In this document: positions 44,701 to 54,632 of the stretch, piece after piece | How the letters are laid out: every line of letters starts with the position of its first letter | Numbering within the stretch: position 1 is the stretch's first letter | Source of the DNA: Candidatus Aalborgiella aggregata | Lineage (GTDB): Bacteria > Pseudomonadota > Gammaproteobacteria > Burkholderiales > Burkholderiaceae_C | DNA: 64,000 bases | Assembly: GCA_016705065.1 (NCBI GenBank) | Contig: JADIYY010000003.1 | Location: forward strand, 558,001 to 622,000 | Reading direction: 5' to 3' | Program-made: the position numbers and the translations under genes | Notes under the pieces: model-generated | Seen by the model: only the letters and a program-made list of their open reading frames with translations | Told to the model about the DNA's origin: nothing | The model's database searches: none

Positions 44701-44994
44701 ATGCACATGCTTTACGATTCAGAATCTTTTGTGGTGGTTCACATGCAAGTGGACGACCAGGAGTCTGCGTCGCCTGAAAATGCCAATGCAGTAAAAAAAC
44801 CTACGCTTGCGCGCAACGGTTTCGAAATTGTCGATAAACGTTCTGGCAAAGAGGTTTATTTGGATGGCTCTTGGGCAGAGCTGTTTCAACAACAAATTGC
44901 GGCTTGGCAAGCCAAAACACCCACACAAGAAGAAGTAGAAGAAACTTTAGACGGATACGCTGAATTGGCGCACAACCCAGTACTGATGCATTGA
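44701..44994 (+). CDS. DUF3567 family protein
   Basis: The protein has 97 residues, acidic. GFEIVDKRSGKEVYLDGSWA is the conserved block of DUF3567, a small family found mainly in Burkholderiales. The C-terminal part is helical and rich in Glu. The function is unknown. It stands alone between holA and the minus-strand antiporter gene. Confidence 0.82.
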   Translation: MHMLYDSESFVVVHMQVDDQESASPENANAVKKPTLARNGFEIVDKRSGKEVYLDGSWAELFQQQIAAWQAKTPTQEEVEETLDGYAELAHNPVLMH

Positions 44995-45026
44995 CTGTCC
45001 TACCAAGTTAGGATTGCTAACCGAAC

Positions 45027-47012
45027 TCAACCTTGTACAAGCTTGCGTTCAATCAAAGCCAATGCTTCAGGCTTACCTGACAACACCAAGGTATCGCCAG
45101 ACTGCAATATATTTTGCGCTGAAATCAAATTCAACATTTCTCCGTTGCTGCGTCGCACAGTGAGCAGTTGCACGGCAATATCGCCTTGTAGGTCGCTAAA
45201 GCGTCGACCTACGGCAAAGTCTTTGCTGTTCAAAATTAATGTGCTTAGTCGAGTTTGATCCAAATCGTGCACGCTGTCGTCATCACTTCCATGAAAATAT
45301 CCGCGTAGCAAACCGTAGCGTGCATCTCGTTGGTCTTGTACCACGCGGATCACACGGCGCATGGGTACGCCAACCAAGGCCAAAGCATGGCTTGCCAACA
45401 TCAAGCTACCTTCAATGGCCTCTGGCACAATTTCAGTTGCACCGGCCTGTTGCAGTTTTTCTAAATCGTGGTCATCTACCGTTCGCACGATAACAGGCAC
45501 TTGAGACGCGTGTGATTTCACATTGGATAAAACTTTCAAAGCGCTGGGTGTATCCAAATATGTGATGACCACTGCACTGGCACGAGCCAAACCAGCAGCC
45601 ATCAAGGCTTGTAACCGTACGGCATCGCCATAGACAACTTTATCGCCAGCTGCCGCCGCTTTATGAACCCTATCCGGATCCAGATCTAAAGCAACGTAAG
45701 GTATTTTTTCTGCTTCGAGCAATTTGGCTAAGTTTTGTCCACATCGCCCAAAGCCGCAAATGATGACGTGTTTATTTGCTCCGATTGATTGCCTGGCGAT
45801 ACGCGTCATTTGCAGCGATTGCTGCAACCAATCGCTGCTGACCAACTTCATAACGATGTGATTGGCGTTCATCACTAAAAAGGGGGTGGCCAACATGGAT
45901 AAAACCATACTGGCCAAAATAGGGTTAAATAAATTCGGCGGTATCAGTTGACTTTCTTGTGTTAATGTCAAAAGCACCAATCCAAACTCACCCGCTTGAG
46001 CGAGGTAAATACCGGTACGCAACGACACACCAGTAGTGGCACCCAATACACGGGACAGCGCCGTGATAATGATGAGTTTAAGCAACACAGGCAGTGTCAC
46101 CAACAACAATATCAATGGCCATCTTTCGATCACCATGCGCCAATCCAGCATCATGCCGATGGTGATAAAAAACAAACCCAAAAGCACATCGTGAAAAGGT
46201 TTGATATCGGTTTCAACTTGATGCTTGTACTCTGTCTCAGAAATCAATATGCCTGCGATAAATGATCCTAAGGCCAGTGACAAGCCAATCAGCTCGGTTA
46301 ACCATGCAAGTCCCAGTGTGACAAGCAATAAATTCAGTACGAATAATTCTTCACTTTTTTGTTTAACAACCAAGGTAAGCAACCACCGCATCACATGTCG
46401 CCCACCAAGCAGAAGAAATGTAATCAGCACCGCCGCTTTCAAACTAGCCCAACCTAACGCAACGAATAAACCTTCTTCTCTTGCAGCCAATGCAGGAATC
46501 AATACGAGTAAGGGCACAACGGCCAGATCTTGAAATATCAGCACACCAACGACTCTTTTGCCATGCTCAGACTCTAGTTCCAGTCGCTCCGTTATGAGTT
46601 TCACAACAATGGCTGTGCTGCTCATAGCGACAACACCCGAAAGTGCGAGCGCAGTTTGCCAACTCACTTGCCAAAATTTTGGCAATAAATAGGCCAGCAT
46701 CAGGGTGCCTGCTGTAACAACCATCATGGTGACAATCACTTGCAACAAACCAAGACCGAAAACATGCCGGCGCATAGACCTTAGCTTGGTTAAATTAAAT
46801 TCCAAGCCAATGACGAACATGAGAAATACCACGCCAAATTCAGCCAAATGCTGGACGCTTTTGGTGTTCTGCGCAAAGGCCAACATATTTGGACCAATCG
46901 CCACGCCGACTACCAAGTAGCCCAGCATGGATGGCAGCTTGAGCATGCGAAATGCAGCCACTCCCAGCACAGCGGCCAAGAGATATAGCAAAATGAGTTC
47001 AAGCGAGTTCAT
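45027..47012 (-). CDS. Monovalent cation:proton antiporter-2 (KefB/KefC type)
   Basis: The protein has 661 residues. The N-terminal half has 12-13 membrane segments of the Na+/H+ exchanger fold. From about residue 415 there is an RCK/TrkA-N domain with the Rossmann loop VIICGFGRCGQNLAKLLEAE, then a TrkA-C domain (about 580-655). KefB/KefC proteins export K+ and are held closed by glutathione. Glutathione synthesis genes and the K+ importer kup lie 3-8 kb away in the same window. It is divergent from kdsD. Confidence 0.9.
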   Translation of the reverse strand: MNSLELILLYLLAAVLGVAAFRMLKLPSMLGYLVVGVAIGPNMLAFAQNTKSVQHLAEFGVVFLMFVIGLEFNLTKLRSMRRHVFGLGLLQVIVTMMVVTAGTLMLAYLLPKFWQVSWQTALALSGVVAMSSTAIVVKLITERLELESEHGKRVVGVLIFQDLAVVPLLVLIPALAAREEGLFVALGWASLKAAVLITFLLLGGRHVMRWLLTLVVKQKSEELFVLNLLLVTLGLAWLTELIGLSLALGSFIAGILISETEYKHQVETDIKPFHDVLLGLFFITIGMMLDWRMVIERWPLILLLVTLPVLLKLIIITALSRVLGATTGVSLRTGIYLAQAGEFGLVLLTLTQESQLIPPNLFNPILASMVLSMLATPFLVMNANHIVMKLVSSDWLQQSLQMTRIARQSIGANKHVIICGFGRCGQNLAKLLEAEKIPYVALDLDPDRVHKAAAAGDKVVYGDAVRLQALMAAGLARASAVVITYLDTPSALKVLSNVKSHASQVPVIVRTVDDHDLEKLQQAGATEIVPEAIEGSLMLASHALALVGVPMRRVIRVVQDQRDARYGLLRGYFHGSDDDSVHDLDQTRLSTLILNSKDFAVGRRFSDLQGDIAVQLLTVRRSNGEMLNLISAQNILQSGDTLVLSGKPEALALIERKLVQG

Positions 47013-47090
47013 GCCTCTATATTAGCCTAGACTTGCGATCATGACTGGCAGCCAAAAATAGCAAAACCTAGAACCCGATAAAATGCCCAT

Positions 47091-48068
47091 ATGACACATG
47101 ATGCTGCGCAAACCATACGACTGGCGTTAGAAACCTTAACGATAGAGGCGCAAGCCATCTTGGACCTGAAATCTCGTGTCAACCATACTTTTACACTTGC
47201 TGTAGAAAAAGTTTTGGCTGTTAGAGGTCGTGTTGTGGTCATGGGAATGGGTAAGAGTGGTCATATTGGGCGGAAAATTGCAGCCACCTTGTCATCAACC
47301 GGTACGCCAGCCATGTTCGTTCACCCAGCAGAAGCCAGCCATGGCGATCTGGGGATGATTAAATCTGTCGATTTGGTGATTGCCATATCGAATAGCGGTG
47401 AATCGCAAGAGTTGAATACTGTGTTGCCCGTTTTAAAGCGGCAAGGCGTTCCATTGATTGCCATCACGGGTGGCGCTGACTCCTCGCTGGCGCGACATGC
47501 AGATGTTGTTTTGGATAGCAGTGTGGCCAAAGAAGCATGTCCACTCAATTTGGCACCCACAGCAAGCACAACAGCGCAATTAGCCTGGGGCGATGCGCTT
47601 GCAGTAGCGCTTTTGGAAGCCAGAGGATTCAAAGCTGAGGATTTTGCACGTTCGCACCCTGGTGGTGCTTTGGGGCGCAAATTGCTCACTCATGTCAGTG
47701 ACGTGATGCGATCAGGTGATGCCGTTCCACGCGTCGATCCAGATGCGACTTTTAATGAGTTGATGAAACAAATCAGCGCAAAGTCTGTTGGGGCGACGGC
47801 TATTGTGAGTCCAACGAATCACGTATTGGGAATATTTACCGACGGCGATTTACGACGACTAATTGAAAAAGGATTTGACTTGCGCCAAGTATCGGCAAAA
47901 GAAGTGATGCACACATCTCCTCGTACCATTCGTGTCAACGAATTAGCAGCGATGGCCGCTGAAATGATGGAAACTCACAGCATCACTTCCATCTTGGTTC
48001 TCGATACAGATGACAAGCTTTGCGGCATTGTTCATATCAGCGACTTGATGCGTGCCAAGGTCATTTAA
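47091..48068 (+). CDS. kdsD: Arabinose-5-phosphate isomerase
   Basis: The protein has 325 residues. The SIS domain (VVVMGMGKSGHIGRKIAATL; LVIAISNSGESQELN) is followed by two CBS domains (about 205-325). It converts ribulose-5-phosphate to arabinose-5-phosphate, the first step of Kdo synthesis for LPS. Its stop overlaps the kdsC start (TAATG). Confidence 0.95.
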   Translation: MTHDAAQTIRLALETLTIEAQAILDLKSRVNHTFTLAVEKVLAVRGRVVVMGMGKSGHIGRKIAATLSSTGTPAMFVHPAEASHGDLGMIKSVDLVIAISNSGESQELNTVLPVLKRQGVPLIAITGGADSSLARHADVVLDSSVAKEACPLNLAPTASTTAQLAWGDALAVALLEARGFKAEDFARSHPGGALGRKLLTHVSDVMRSGDAVPRVDPDATFNELMKQISAKSVGATAIVSPTNHVLGIFTDGDLRRLIEKGFDLRQVSAKEVMHTSPRTIRVNELAAMAAEMMETHSITSILVLDTDDKLCGIVHISDLMRAKVI

Positions 48069-48634
48069 TGAACAATCGCAATTCAAATATTCCAGCCCTG
48101 AATTTTGCTCCAGAAGTGTTGTTGAATGCACAAGGAATTCGGGTTGCGTTTCTTGATGTGGATGGTGTCTTGACCGATGGTGGTTTGTTCTTCACCGAAC
48201 AGGGTGAGACGATCAAGCGCTTTAGCACCCTGGATGGGCATGGCTTAAAGTTGATACAACAAGCGGGAATCACGCCCGTGATTATTTCTGGACGAGACTC
48301 AAAACCATTGCGGAATCGGTTAAGTGCTTTGGGCATCAGTCATATGTATTTGGGATCAGAAGCCAAGTACCCAGTGGCAGTGCAAGTGCTTGAAAAACTA
48401 GGCCTCGATTGGCATCAAGCAGCAATGATGGGGGACGATTGGCCAGATTTGGCTGTCATGCAGCGCTGCGCTTTTTCGTGTGCACCACTGAGTGCGCATT
48501 TGGAGATTAAAACAAGAGCGCACTATCTCACACAGGCTGCAGCTGGTTCGGGCGCTGTGCGTGAATTTTGTGATCTTCTGCTCATTGCAAATGGACAATA
48601 TGCGCGCATGTTCGACCATTATTTCAGTGTTTAA
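48068..48634 (+). CDS. kdsC: 3-deoxy-manno-octulosonate-8-phosphatase
   Basis: The ATG at 48068 overlaps the kdsD stop. The protein is 188 residues of the HAD superfamily: FLDVDGVLTDGGLFF with both catalytic Asp, ISGRDSKPLRNR, and MMGDDWPDLAVM. It removes phosphate from Kdo-8-phosphate. It is followed by lptC after 8 bp. Confidence 0.95.
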   Translation: MNNRNSNIPALNFAPEVLLNAQGIRVAFLDVDGVLTDGGLFFTEQGETIKRFSTLDGHGLKLIQQAGITPVIISGRDSKPLRNRLSALGISHMYLGSEAKYPVAVQVLEKLGLDWHQAAMMGDDWPDLAVMQRCAFSCAPLSAHLEIKTRAHYLTQAAAGSGAVREFCDLLLIANGQYARMFDHYFSV

Positions 48635-48642
48635 ACGGCAAA

Positions 48643-49284
48643 ATGATGAAGTTGTGGCCATTCTTTAGAAGAGGTTTTGATAACCTGGTAAGTTATCTGC
48701 CTTTGTTGTTGATGGTGGCATTGGCATTGGGGAGTTATTGGCTTGTGAAGCTGGCGCCTGTCCAAAAAGCCAAAGCGGCAGATAAAGTTCTGACGCATGA
48801 AGCCGATTACATACTCAGCAAATTTTCGGTCAAGACTTTCACACCCGAAGGCAGACTCAAAAGTGAGTTGCTAGGGGGAGAGGCGAAACATTTTCCCGAT
48901 ACAGACACCATTGAAGTTGAAGTAGTAAAAATCAATAGTTTCAATGAACGAGGCCGTTTGACAACCATCACCAGTGCCAATCGGGCCCTGAGTAATGCGG
49001 ATACAACGGAGGTTCAATTCAGTGGTGATGCCAAATCCATACGTGAGGCCACAACCGATGCAACTGGACAATGGCAACCAAAGCTTGAAATAAAGGGTGA
49101 GTTTTTGCATGTGTACACACAAGATGAACGTATCAAATCGCATCTTCCAGTCACGTTGCAGCGGGGCAATAGCACCGTCAGTGCCGGTACGCTCGAGTAT
49201 GACAATCTATCGCGAGTTGCCAATCTGCAAGGACGAGTTAAGGCTGTCTTGCCTGCTACGCCTGTGTCTAAAGAGCCGTCATAA
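48643..49284 (+). CDS. lptC: LPS export protein LptC
   Basis: The protein has 213 residues. One N-terminal transmembrane helix (YLPLLLMVALALGSYWLV, about residues 18-36) precedes a periplasmic LptC jellyroll with DYILSKFSVKTFTPEGRLK. It passes LPS from LptBFG to LptA. The lptA and lptB genes usually follow directly; here tatD converges instead, so the usual run is broken. Confidence 0.9.
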   Translation: MMKLWPFFRRGFDNLVSYLPLLLMVALALGSYWLVKLAPVQKAKAADKVLTHEADYILSKFSVKTFTPEGRLKSELLGGEAKHFPDTDTIEVEVVKINSFNERGRLTTITSANRALSNADTTEVQFSGDAKSIREATTDATGQWQPKLEIKGEFLHVYTQDERIKSHLPVTLQRGNSTVSAGTLEYDNLSRVANLQGRVKAVLPATPVSKEPS

Positions 49285-49289
49285 AAGAC

Positions 49290-50132
49290 TCAATTCAATA
49301 ACGTAGTGATTTTTGGCAATGCTTGGCACGCGTTAAGCCAGCAAGCATGCGACAAAGTTTCTATTTCGATGCCACGCAATTCAGCGATGATGTTGGCAAT
49401 TCGCGCAAGTTCACTGGGTGTGTTGCGACCTTGCATTGCACCAGCTTGGCGCTCTGCCATTGTTTTATAAAGCCATTGAGGCGGCATATCGGGGGCATCT
49501 GTCTCTAAGACAATGGCCTCCAATGGTAGCGATTGAAGCAAATGCCGTATCTGCAAGGCGCGTTCAAAAGTTACCGCGCCACCAAAGCCAAGTTTGAATC
49601 CGAGTTTGACGAATTGTGTCGCCTGCTGATCGCTTCCATTGAATGCATGAATAATTCCATGCCATTGAAATTCGGGGCCACCAATGTCGCGCAAACCTTT
49701 CAAAAGCTGGTCTGCAGAGTGACGCACATGAACAATCACAGGTAGGCCGTGTTTTTTGGCCAGCTTGAGTTGCTCTCGATAGAAGTAAATTTGTTTTTCT
49801 CGCAAAGGCTGTTGGCAAAGTTCGGGCACAAAAAAATCCAGACCGATCTCGCCAACTGCCACCAGACGAACATCGTTTGCATGTTTCGTTAATTCATCAT
49901 CCAAAAATTGCAGTGCACGCTCGTCTGTATTTTTGACATACAGCGGATGTATGCCCAGAGCGTAACTGTCATTCAGTTCGTGAGCCAATTTGCGAGTGAT
50001 GCCAAATGTATCTGGATGAACTGCAGGAATAATGCAATGCGCAACATTGTTTGCAGCAGCTTGTGTGCGAACCTGTGCGTAATCACCTGAAAACTCAGGC
50101 GCATCAAGATGACAATGGGTGTCTATCCACAT
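49290..50132 (-). CDS. TatD-family metal-dependent hydrolase
   Basis: The protein has 280 residues. DTHCHLDAPEFSGD supplies the first metal-binding histidines; GEIGLDFF, VIVHVRHS, HAFNGS and LETDAPDMPPQ supply the others. Family members are 3'-5' DNA/RNA exonucleases or related hydrolases. Which TatD paralogue this is (TatD, YcfH, YjjV) I cannot decide; the VLETDAPDM form is nearest the YjjV branch. It lies just downstream of tRNA-Ser on the same strand. Confidence 0.88.
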   Translation of the reverse strand: MWIDTHCHLDAPEFSGDYAQVRTQAAANNVAHCIIPAVHPDTFGITRKLAHELNDSYALGIHPLYVKNTDERALQFLDDELTKHANDVRLVAVGEIGLDFFVPELCQQPLREKQIYFYREQLKLAKKHGLPVIVHVRHSADQLLKGLRDIGGPEFQWHGIIHAFNGSDQQATQFVKLGFKLGFGGAVTFERALQIRHLLQSLPLEAIVLETDAPDMPPQWLYKTMAERQAGAMQGRNTPSELARIANIIAELRGIEIETLSHACWLNACQALPKITTLLN

Positions 50133-50136
50133 AATT

Positions 50137-50226
50137 TGGCGGAGAAGGCGGGATTCGAACCCGCGGTAAGTTTTACCCTACGCACGCTTTCCAGGCGTGT
50201 GACTTAAACCACTCATCCACCTCTCC
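50137..50226 (-). tRNA. tRNA-Ser (anticodon GGA)
   Basis: On the minus strand the acceptor GGAGAGG pairs with CTTCTCC. The anticodon loop is CTGGAAA (anticodon GGA, at 50192-50190), a long variable arm marks a class II tRNA, the T-arm is GCGGGTTCGAATCCCGC, and CCA is encoded. It reads UCC and UCU serine codons. Confidence 0.97.
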
Positions 50227-50256
50227 GGGGTTGTAGATTTTAACCCAGTATGTGTA

Positions 50257-51213
50257 TTACTCTTGGGCAAACTGAACGGCTTCTTCCAAAGCCGATACAA
50301 AAAGCGCTGCAACATCGCAACCCGTTTGGTCGGTGATTTCTTGAAAGCAAGTCGGACTGGTGACATTGATTTCGGTCACACTGTCACCAATCACGTCCAA
50401 GCCAATCAATAGCAAACCGCGCTTGGCAAGAACAGGGCCGATCTGATTTGCGATCTCGAAATCTTTTTTGCTCAAAACCTGTGCAACACCTTTGCCGCCA
50501 GCGGCCAAGTTGCCACGTACTTCGCCATTTTGAGGAATGCGAGCCAAACAAAATGGCACAGGTTTGCCTGCAATGATCAAAATACGTTTGTCACCTTTTT
50601 CAATTTCAGGTAGAAATTTCTGCACCATGACGGTTTCTGCGCCGTCCTTATTCAAGGTTTCGATGATAGCGCCTAGGTTTAAGCCATCGTTTTTGACACG
50701 GAAAATGCCTGTTCCACCCATGCCATCTAGAGGTTTGAGAATAATGTCATGGTGTTCTGCATGAAACTGACGGATGTCATCGGCACTTCTTGTAACTAAT
50801 GTAGGACCGATCAATTCTGGAAATTCAAGTATGGCCAATTTCTCGGGGTGATCACGCAAAGCGCGCGGTTTGTTATATACCTTGGCGCCTTCACGTTCCG
50901 CTTGTTCGAGCAAGTGCGTTGCATAAAAAAATTCGGAATCAAATGGTGGATCTTTGCGCATGATGATCGCATCAAAGCTTGCCAATGTTTGTTGGCCTTG
51001 ATGCAACACCTCAAACCATTCTGGTTGACTCTGCGTTAACCGAATGTGTTGTGCAAGACCTGCAACTTGCGACCCACGTTTCCAAAAGAGGTTTTGAGGC
51101 TCGCAGGCGCTAATGCTGTGACCGCGCTTTTGCGCCTCACGCATCATTGCAAAAGTGCTGTCTTTGTGTGTTTTGAAGCTGCTGAGCGGATCGGTAATGT
51201 ACAAAATATGCAT
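50257..51213 (-). CDS. gshB: Glutathione synthetase
   Basis: I choose ATG 51213 (MHILYITDPLSSFKTHKDST), giving 318 residues. The ATP-grasp core includes IMRKDPPFDSEFFYATHLLEQ (by position), KPLDGMGGTGIFRV and INVTSPTCFQEI. It joins gamma-glutamylcysteine and glycine. It is the third gene in gshA-kup-gshB, all on the minus strand, followed by tRNA-Ser. Confidence 0.96.
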   Translation of the reverse strand: MHILYITDPLSSFKTHKDSTFAMMREAQKRGHSISACEPQNLFWKRGSQVAGLAQHIRLTQSQPEWFEVLHQGQQTLASFDAIIMRKDPPFDSEFFYATHLLEQAEREGAKVYNKPRALRDHPEKLAILEFPELIGPTLVTRSADDIRQFHAEHHDIILKPLDGMGGTGIFRVKNDGLNLGAIIETLNKDGAETVMVQKFLPEIEKGDKRILIIAGKPVPFCLARIPQNGEVRGNLAAGGKGVAQVLSKKDFEIANQIGPVLAKRGLLLIGLDVIGDSVTEINVTSPTCFQEITDQTGCDVAALFVSALEEAVQFAQE

Positions 51214-51246
51214 CAGCGAATGATAATTCAAACCTAAGTTAATGAC

Positions 51247-53115
51247 TTAAATTTCAATTTTTGACCCTAATTCAACTACAGCATTGCTAGGAAGATTCAA
51301 AAAGTCGGCAGCACCACTGGCGTTATGGTGCATTTGTGCAAAAAGTTTTTCGCGCCAAGGTGCCATGCCTTCACCAAATGAAGGTACTACATTGTCACGT
51401 GATAAAAAATAACTGGTCGTCATGGGATCCACATCACATCCGCGACTCTTCATCTGTTCTAGAGCCTTTGGTAAATCAGGGTCATTCTTGAAGCCATAAT
51501 TTAAAACCAATTGCCAGCAGTGGTGGCCTAGAGTTTCAACCTCTAGGCGTTTGCTCATGCCAATCCATGGCACCTCGTGATTGCGCACGGTCACAAACAA
51601 ATTTCGATCATGCAAAACTTTGTTGTGCTTGAGGTTGTGCAACAAGGCGTTTGGCACACTGCCAGATTCGGGAGATAAAAATACAGCAGTTCCTTCAACT
51701 CGGCTGGGAGGACTGACGAAAACGGCTTCTAAAAAGCTCTTTAAATCAATGCCATCAACTTTTTGCTTTTGAGCTAAGAGCTTGCGACCTTGTTTCCAAG
51801 TCGTCATCAAGGTGAACATGGCCGCACCAATCAGAAGTGGGAACCAACCACCTGCAAACAATTTAAGCAAATTGGATGCAAAAAATGCCAAGTCAATCAC
51901 AAAGAAAGCCCCGGTTGCTGCGATGCACAACCACAAGGGATATTTCCAAGCATAGCGAACAACATAAAAAGTGAGAACAGTTGTTATCAGCATGTCCAAA
52001 GTGACAGCAATGCCATAAGCTGCAGCAAGATTGCCAGAAGTTCTGAACATCACAACCGCTAAAACGATGGCGACAAACAACCCCCAATTGACAAAGGAAA
52101 TATAAATTTGCCCAGTCGATTTGACACTGGTATGCAAAATATTAAAGCGCGGTAAGTAGCCAAGCTGTATCACTTGCTTGGTCACACTGAAAGCGCCCGT
52201 TATCAGTGCTTGTGAGGCTATAACTGCAGCCATGGTAGCGAGTACCAAAAGTGGAATCAGTGCCCAGTCTGGCGCCATCATGTAAAAAGGGTTTTTGACT
52301 GCGGCTGGATTTTTAAGCAATAAAGCCCCTTGGCCAAAATAATTCAACACCAAGGAAGGCATCACTATTGAAAACCATGCGACGCGAATCGGTTTTTTCC
52401 CAAAATGCCCTAAATCGGCATAAAGCGCTTCTGCACCCGTCACGCACAACACGACTGCGCCCAAAATGATGAAGGCAGTCCCTGGATTTGCCCAAATAAA
52501 ACCAAATGCATAGTGAGGGCTGATCGCCCATAGTATTTCCGGATTGGTGGCGATATGTGTAACGCCAAGAACAGCCAAAGTAGCAAACCAGACCAGTGTG
52601 ATTGGGCCAAAAAATTTGCCCACTCCTTCTGTGCCATGCTTTTGTACAGCAAACAAGACAAATAGAATCACCAATGTGAGTGGTACAACGTAATGGGAGA
52701 AAGCGGGTGATATAACTTCCAAACCCTCAACCGCGCCCAATACTGAAATGGCTGGCGTGATGACACCATCACCATAAAACAGGCAGGTGCCAAATATGCC
52801 GATCATTAACAGTACACGTCGCACATTTGGTTTATCAGCGACAGCTTGTGATGCCAGCGCCAGCATGGCCACCAAACCACCTTCGCCATGGTTATCAGCG
52901 CGCAAGACCAAGGTCACATACTTTAGGGAAACAATGGTCGTTAATGTCCAAAAAAAGATGGACAAGATGCCATAAACGTTTTCGGGGGTAAAAGGGACGT
53001 GCCCAGAGCCGAAAACCTCTTTCATGGCGTACAAAACGCTGGTGCCAATATCGCCATAGACGACACCGATTGCACTTAATGTGAGTACAGCTAGGGAAGA
53101 TTTTGATGGTTGCAC
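51247..53115 (-). CDS. kup: Low-affinity potassium transporter Kup
   Basis: The protein has 622 residues with about 12 membrane helices in the first 430 residues (GVVYGDIGTSVLYAM is the Kup signature) and a cytoplasmic C-terminal part. It imports K+ with protons. It lies between gshA and gshB, which is unusual for a transporter and suggests coupling of K+ and glutathione pools. Confidence 0.96.
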   Translation of the reverse strand: MQPSKSSLAVLTLSAIGVVYGDIGTSVLYAMKEVFGSGHVPFTPENVYGILSIFFWTLTTIVSLKYVTLVLRADNHGEGGLVAMLALASQAVADKPNVRRVLLMIGIFGTCLFYGDGVITPAISVLGAVEGLEVISPAFSHYVVPLTLVILFVLFAVQKHGTEGVGKFFGPITLVWFATLAVLGVTHIATNPEILWAISPHYAFGFIWANPGTAFIILGAVVLCVTGAEALYADLGHFGKKPIRVAWFSIVMPSLVLNYFGQGALLLKNPAAVKNPFYMMAPDWALIPLLVLATMAAVIASQALITGAFSVTKQVIQLGYLPRFNILHTSVKSTGQIYISFVNWGLFVAIVLAVVMFRTSGNLAAAYGIAVTLDMLITTVLTFYVVRYAWKYPLWLCIAATGAFFVIDLAFFASNLLKLFAGGWFPLLIGAAMFTLMTTWKQGRKLLAQKQKVDGIDLKSFLEAVFVSPPSRVEGTAVFLSPESGSVPNALLHNLKHNKVLHDRNLFVTVRNHEVPWIGMSKRLEVETLGHHCWQLVLNYGFKNDPDLPKALEQMKSRGCDVDPMTTSYFLSRDNVVPSFGEGMAPWREKLFAQMHHNASGAADFLNLPSNAVVELGSKIEI

Positions 53116-53252
53116 TGAAAAAGTCCGTTTGGGTTCGGAGTTCTGAGTTTTTGAAGATCTTATTGTGCGCTAAGGCATGCTACTAATCAGAGAATTGGGA
53201 AAGAGAGGCTCATCTAAACAGCATAAACGTGATTTTTGTTGCAGTGCAGCAA

Positions 53253-54617
53253 CTATTCGTAAGTTTCCAAGTTTGGGTCAGAAGCCTCTAACTCGTAACT
53301 GGCAGCAAGCATGGCCAGACGTGCAATAACGCCATACATGTAAAAACGATTGGGCGTGCTGGCACCGGGCTTCATGCCAGCTTGTGGAAGTTCAGTGCCA
53401 TCTGCAAAGGCCAAGGGTACGTAGTTTGAGTCGGGCGCACACAGGTTTTCATCAACATTTCGCCCCGCATGAACTCGGTAAAAACCGCCAACAACATAAC
53501 GATCCATGGTGTAGACCACGGGTTCGGCGACAGCATCATCTAATCGTTCTTTGGTATGCACGCCTTCTTGAACGATCACTTCACGCAACAATTGGTTGTT
53601 AGGGTCACCCATACGTTTGCAACTGGCTTGCGCTGCAAAGGCTGATAGGTCGGGATGTTCACGCAATTCTTTCGCGTTGCGTATCATCAAAACGCCGGTG
53701 CTGACCGTTTGTGTTTTGTTCACAGACAAATCTTTGGATGCGAGACTGCTGCAGCCCGTTTTGATAACGACAAATGGCTTTTCCTGTATTCCGTATTCTT
53801 TGTATTTCTTTTTAATTTTCGCCAGCAGTGAATCGACAGTGGTACTCAAGCTATCAACACCAGTCTCTTGCGATAAATCAATGTCTTTGCACGTGGTGTA
53901 CATCGGGCTGATAAACCAAGGGTCTACACCCAAGAGCTTGCCAAATCGCTTGACCACTTCGTCATAGCACCGGTAATGCTCGCTCTTTCTGCGAACCGAG
54001 CCACTGCCATGCAAAGGTGGTAACAAATATTGGGTGGGCAGATCTTCTAAGATGCCAGGTACACCTGTAGTCAATTCGTTGTTGAGCAATATGGTGCAGG
54101 GATCGAAGTCTTTCAGACCGATACGGTCATTGTTTCTGCAAACGGGCTCCAAAGTAACGGATTCACCATTGGGCAAGGTCAGGGTGGTGCTTTTCTTGAT
54201 GCTTGAATCTATGGAACCGATGCGCACATTGAGCCCAGCCATGTGGAAAATGCGCCTAAGTTGCGCCAAGTTGCTCAAATAAGCCCAGTTGTAGTCTGAC
54301 TTGTTGGATTTATTTTCAGCAACCAAGAGCAGATTTTTTGCTTCTGGGCATATCTTTTCAATGGCCACCATAGCCGCCTGAACAGCCAGTGGCTGCATAG
54401 CAGGGCTTAAGTTGTTCCAACCATGTGGACACAAGCTGGTGTCAACTGGTGCGAGTTTGAAACCTGCATTGCGCACATCTACCGAGCTGTAAAAGAGTGG
54501 TGTGTGCTCCATCCATTCGAGCCGAAACCAGCGCTCTATGGCTGGCATGGAATCCAAGATGCGCTGCTCCAGCTCGTTGATAGGGCCGTTGAGCGCTGTG
54601 GTCAGATGCGGAACCAT
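53253..54617 (-). CDS. gshA: Glutamate-cysteine ligase, betaproteobacterial type
   Basis: The protein has 454 residues. This is the form of glutamate-cysteine ligase found in betaproteobacteria, with FKLAPVDTSLCPHGWNNL, PPLHGSGSVRRKSEHYR and VIKTGCSSLASKD. It does not resemble E. coli GshA in sequence. It makes gamma-glutamylcysteine. It lies 15 bp after proA and 137 bp before kup. Confidence 0.93.
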   Translation of the reverse strand: MVPHLTTALNGPINELEQRILDSMPAIERWFRLEWMEHTPLFYSSVDVRNAGFKLAPVDTSLCPHGWNNLSPAMQPLAVQAAMVAIEKICPEAKNLLLVAENKSNKSDYNWAYLSNLAQLRRIFHMAGLNVRIGSIDSSIKKSTTLTLPNGESVTLEPVCRNNDRIGLKDFDPCTILLNNELTTGVPGILEDLPTQYLLPPLHGSGSVRRKSEHYRCYDEVVKRFGKLLGVDPWFISPMYTTCKDIDLSQETGVDSLSTTVDSLLAKIKKKYKEYGIQEKPFVVIKTGCSSLASKDLSVNKTQTVSTGVLMIRNAKELREHPDLSAFAAQASCKRMGDPNNQLLREVIVQEGVHTKERLDDAVAEPVVYTMDRYVVGGFYRVHAGRNVDENLCAPDSNYVPLAFADGTELPQAGMKPGASTPNRFYMYGVIARLAMLAASYELEASDPNLETYE

Positions 54618-54632
54618 GGTTATATGCCCTTC

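Noticed and set aside
53236..53252. GTTGCAGTGCAGCAAC as a gshA terminator
   Set aside because: On the gshA strand no T-run follows the stem, so it is not a convincing rho-independent terminator.
53685..53705. ATCAAAACGCCGG in gshA as a repeat tail
   Set aside because: No hairpin nearby, and the encoded TGVLMIRN looks like ordinary family sequence.
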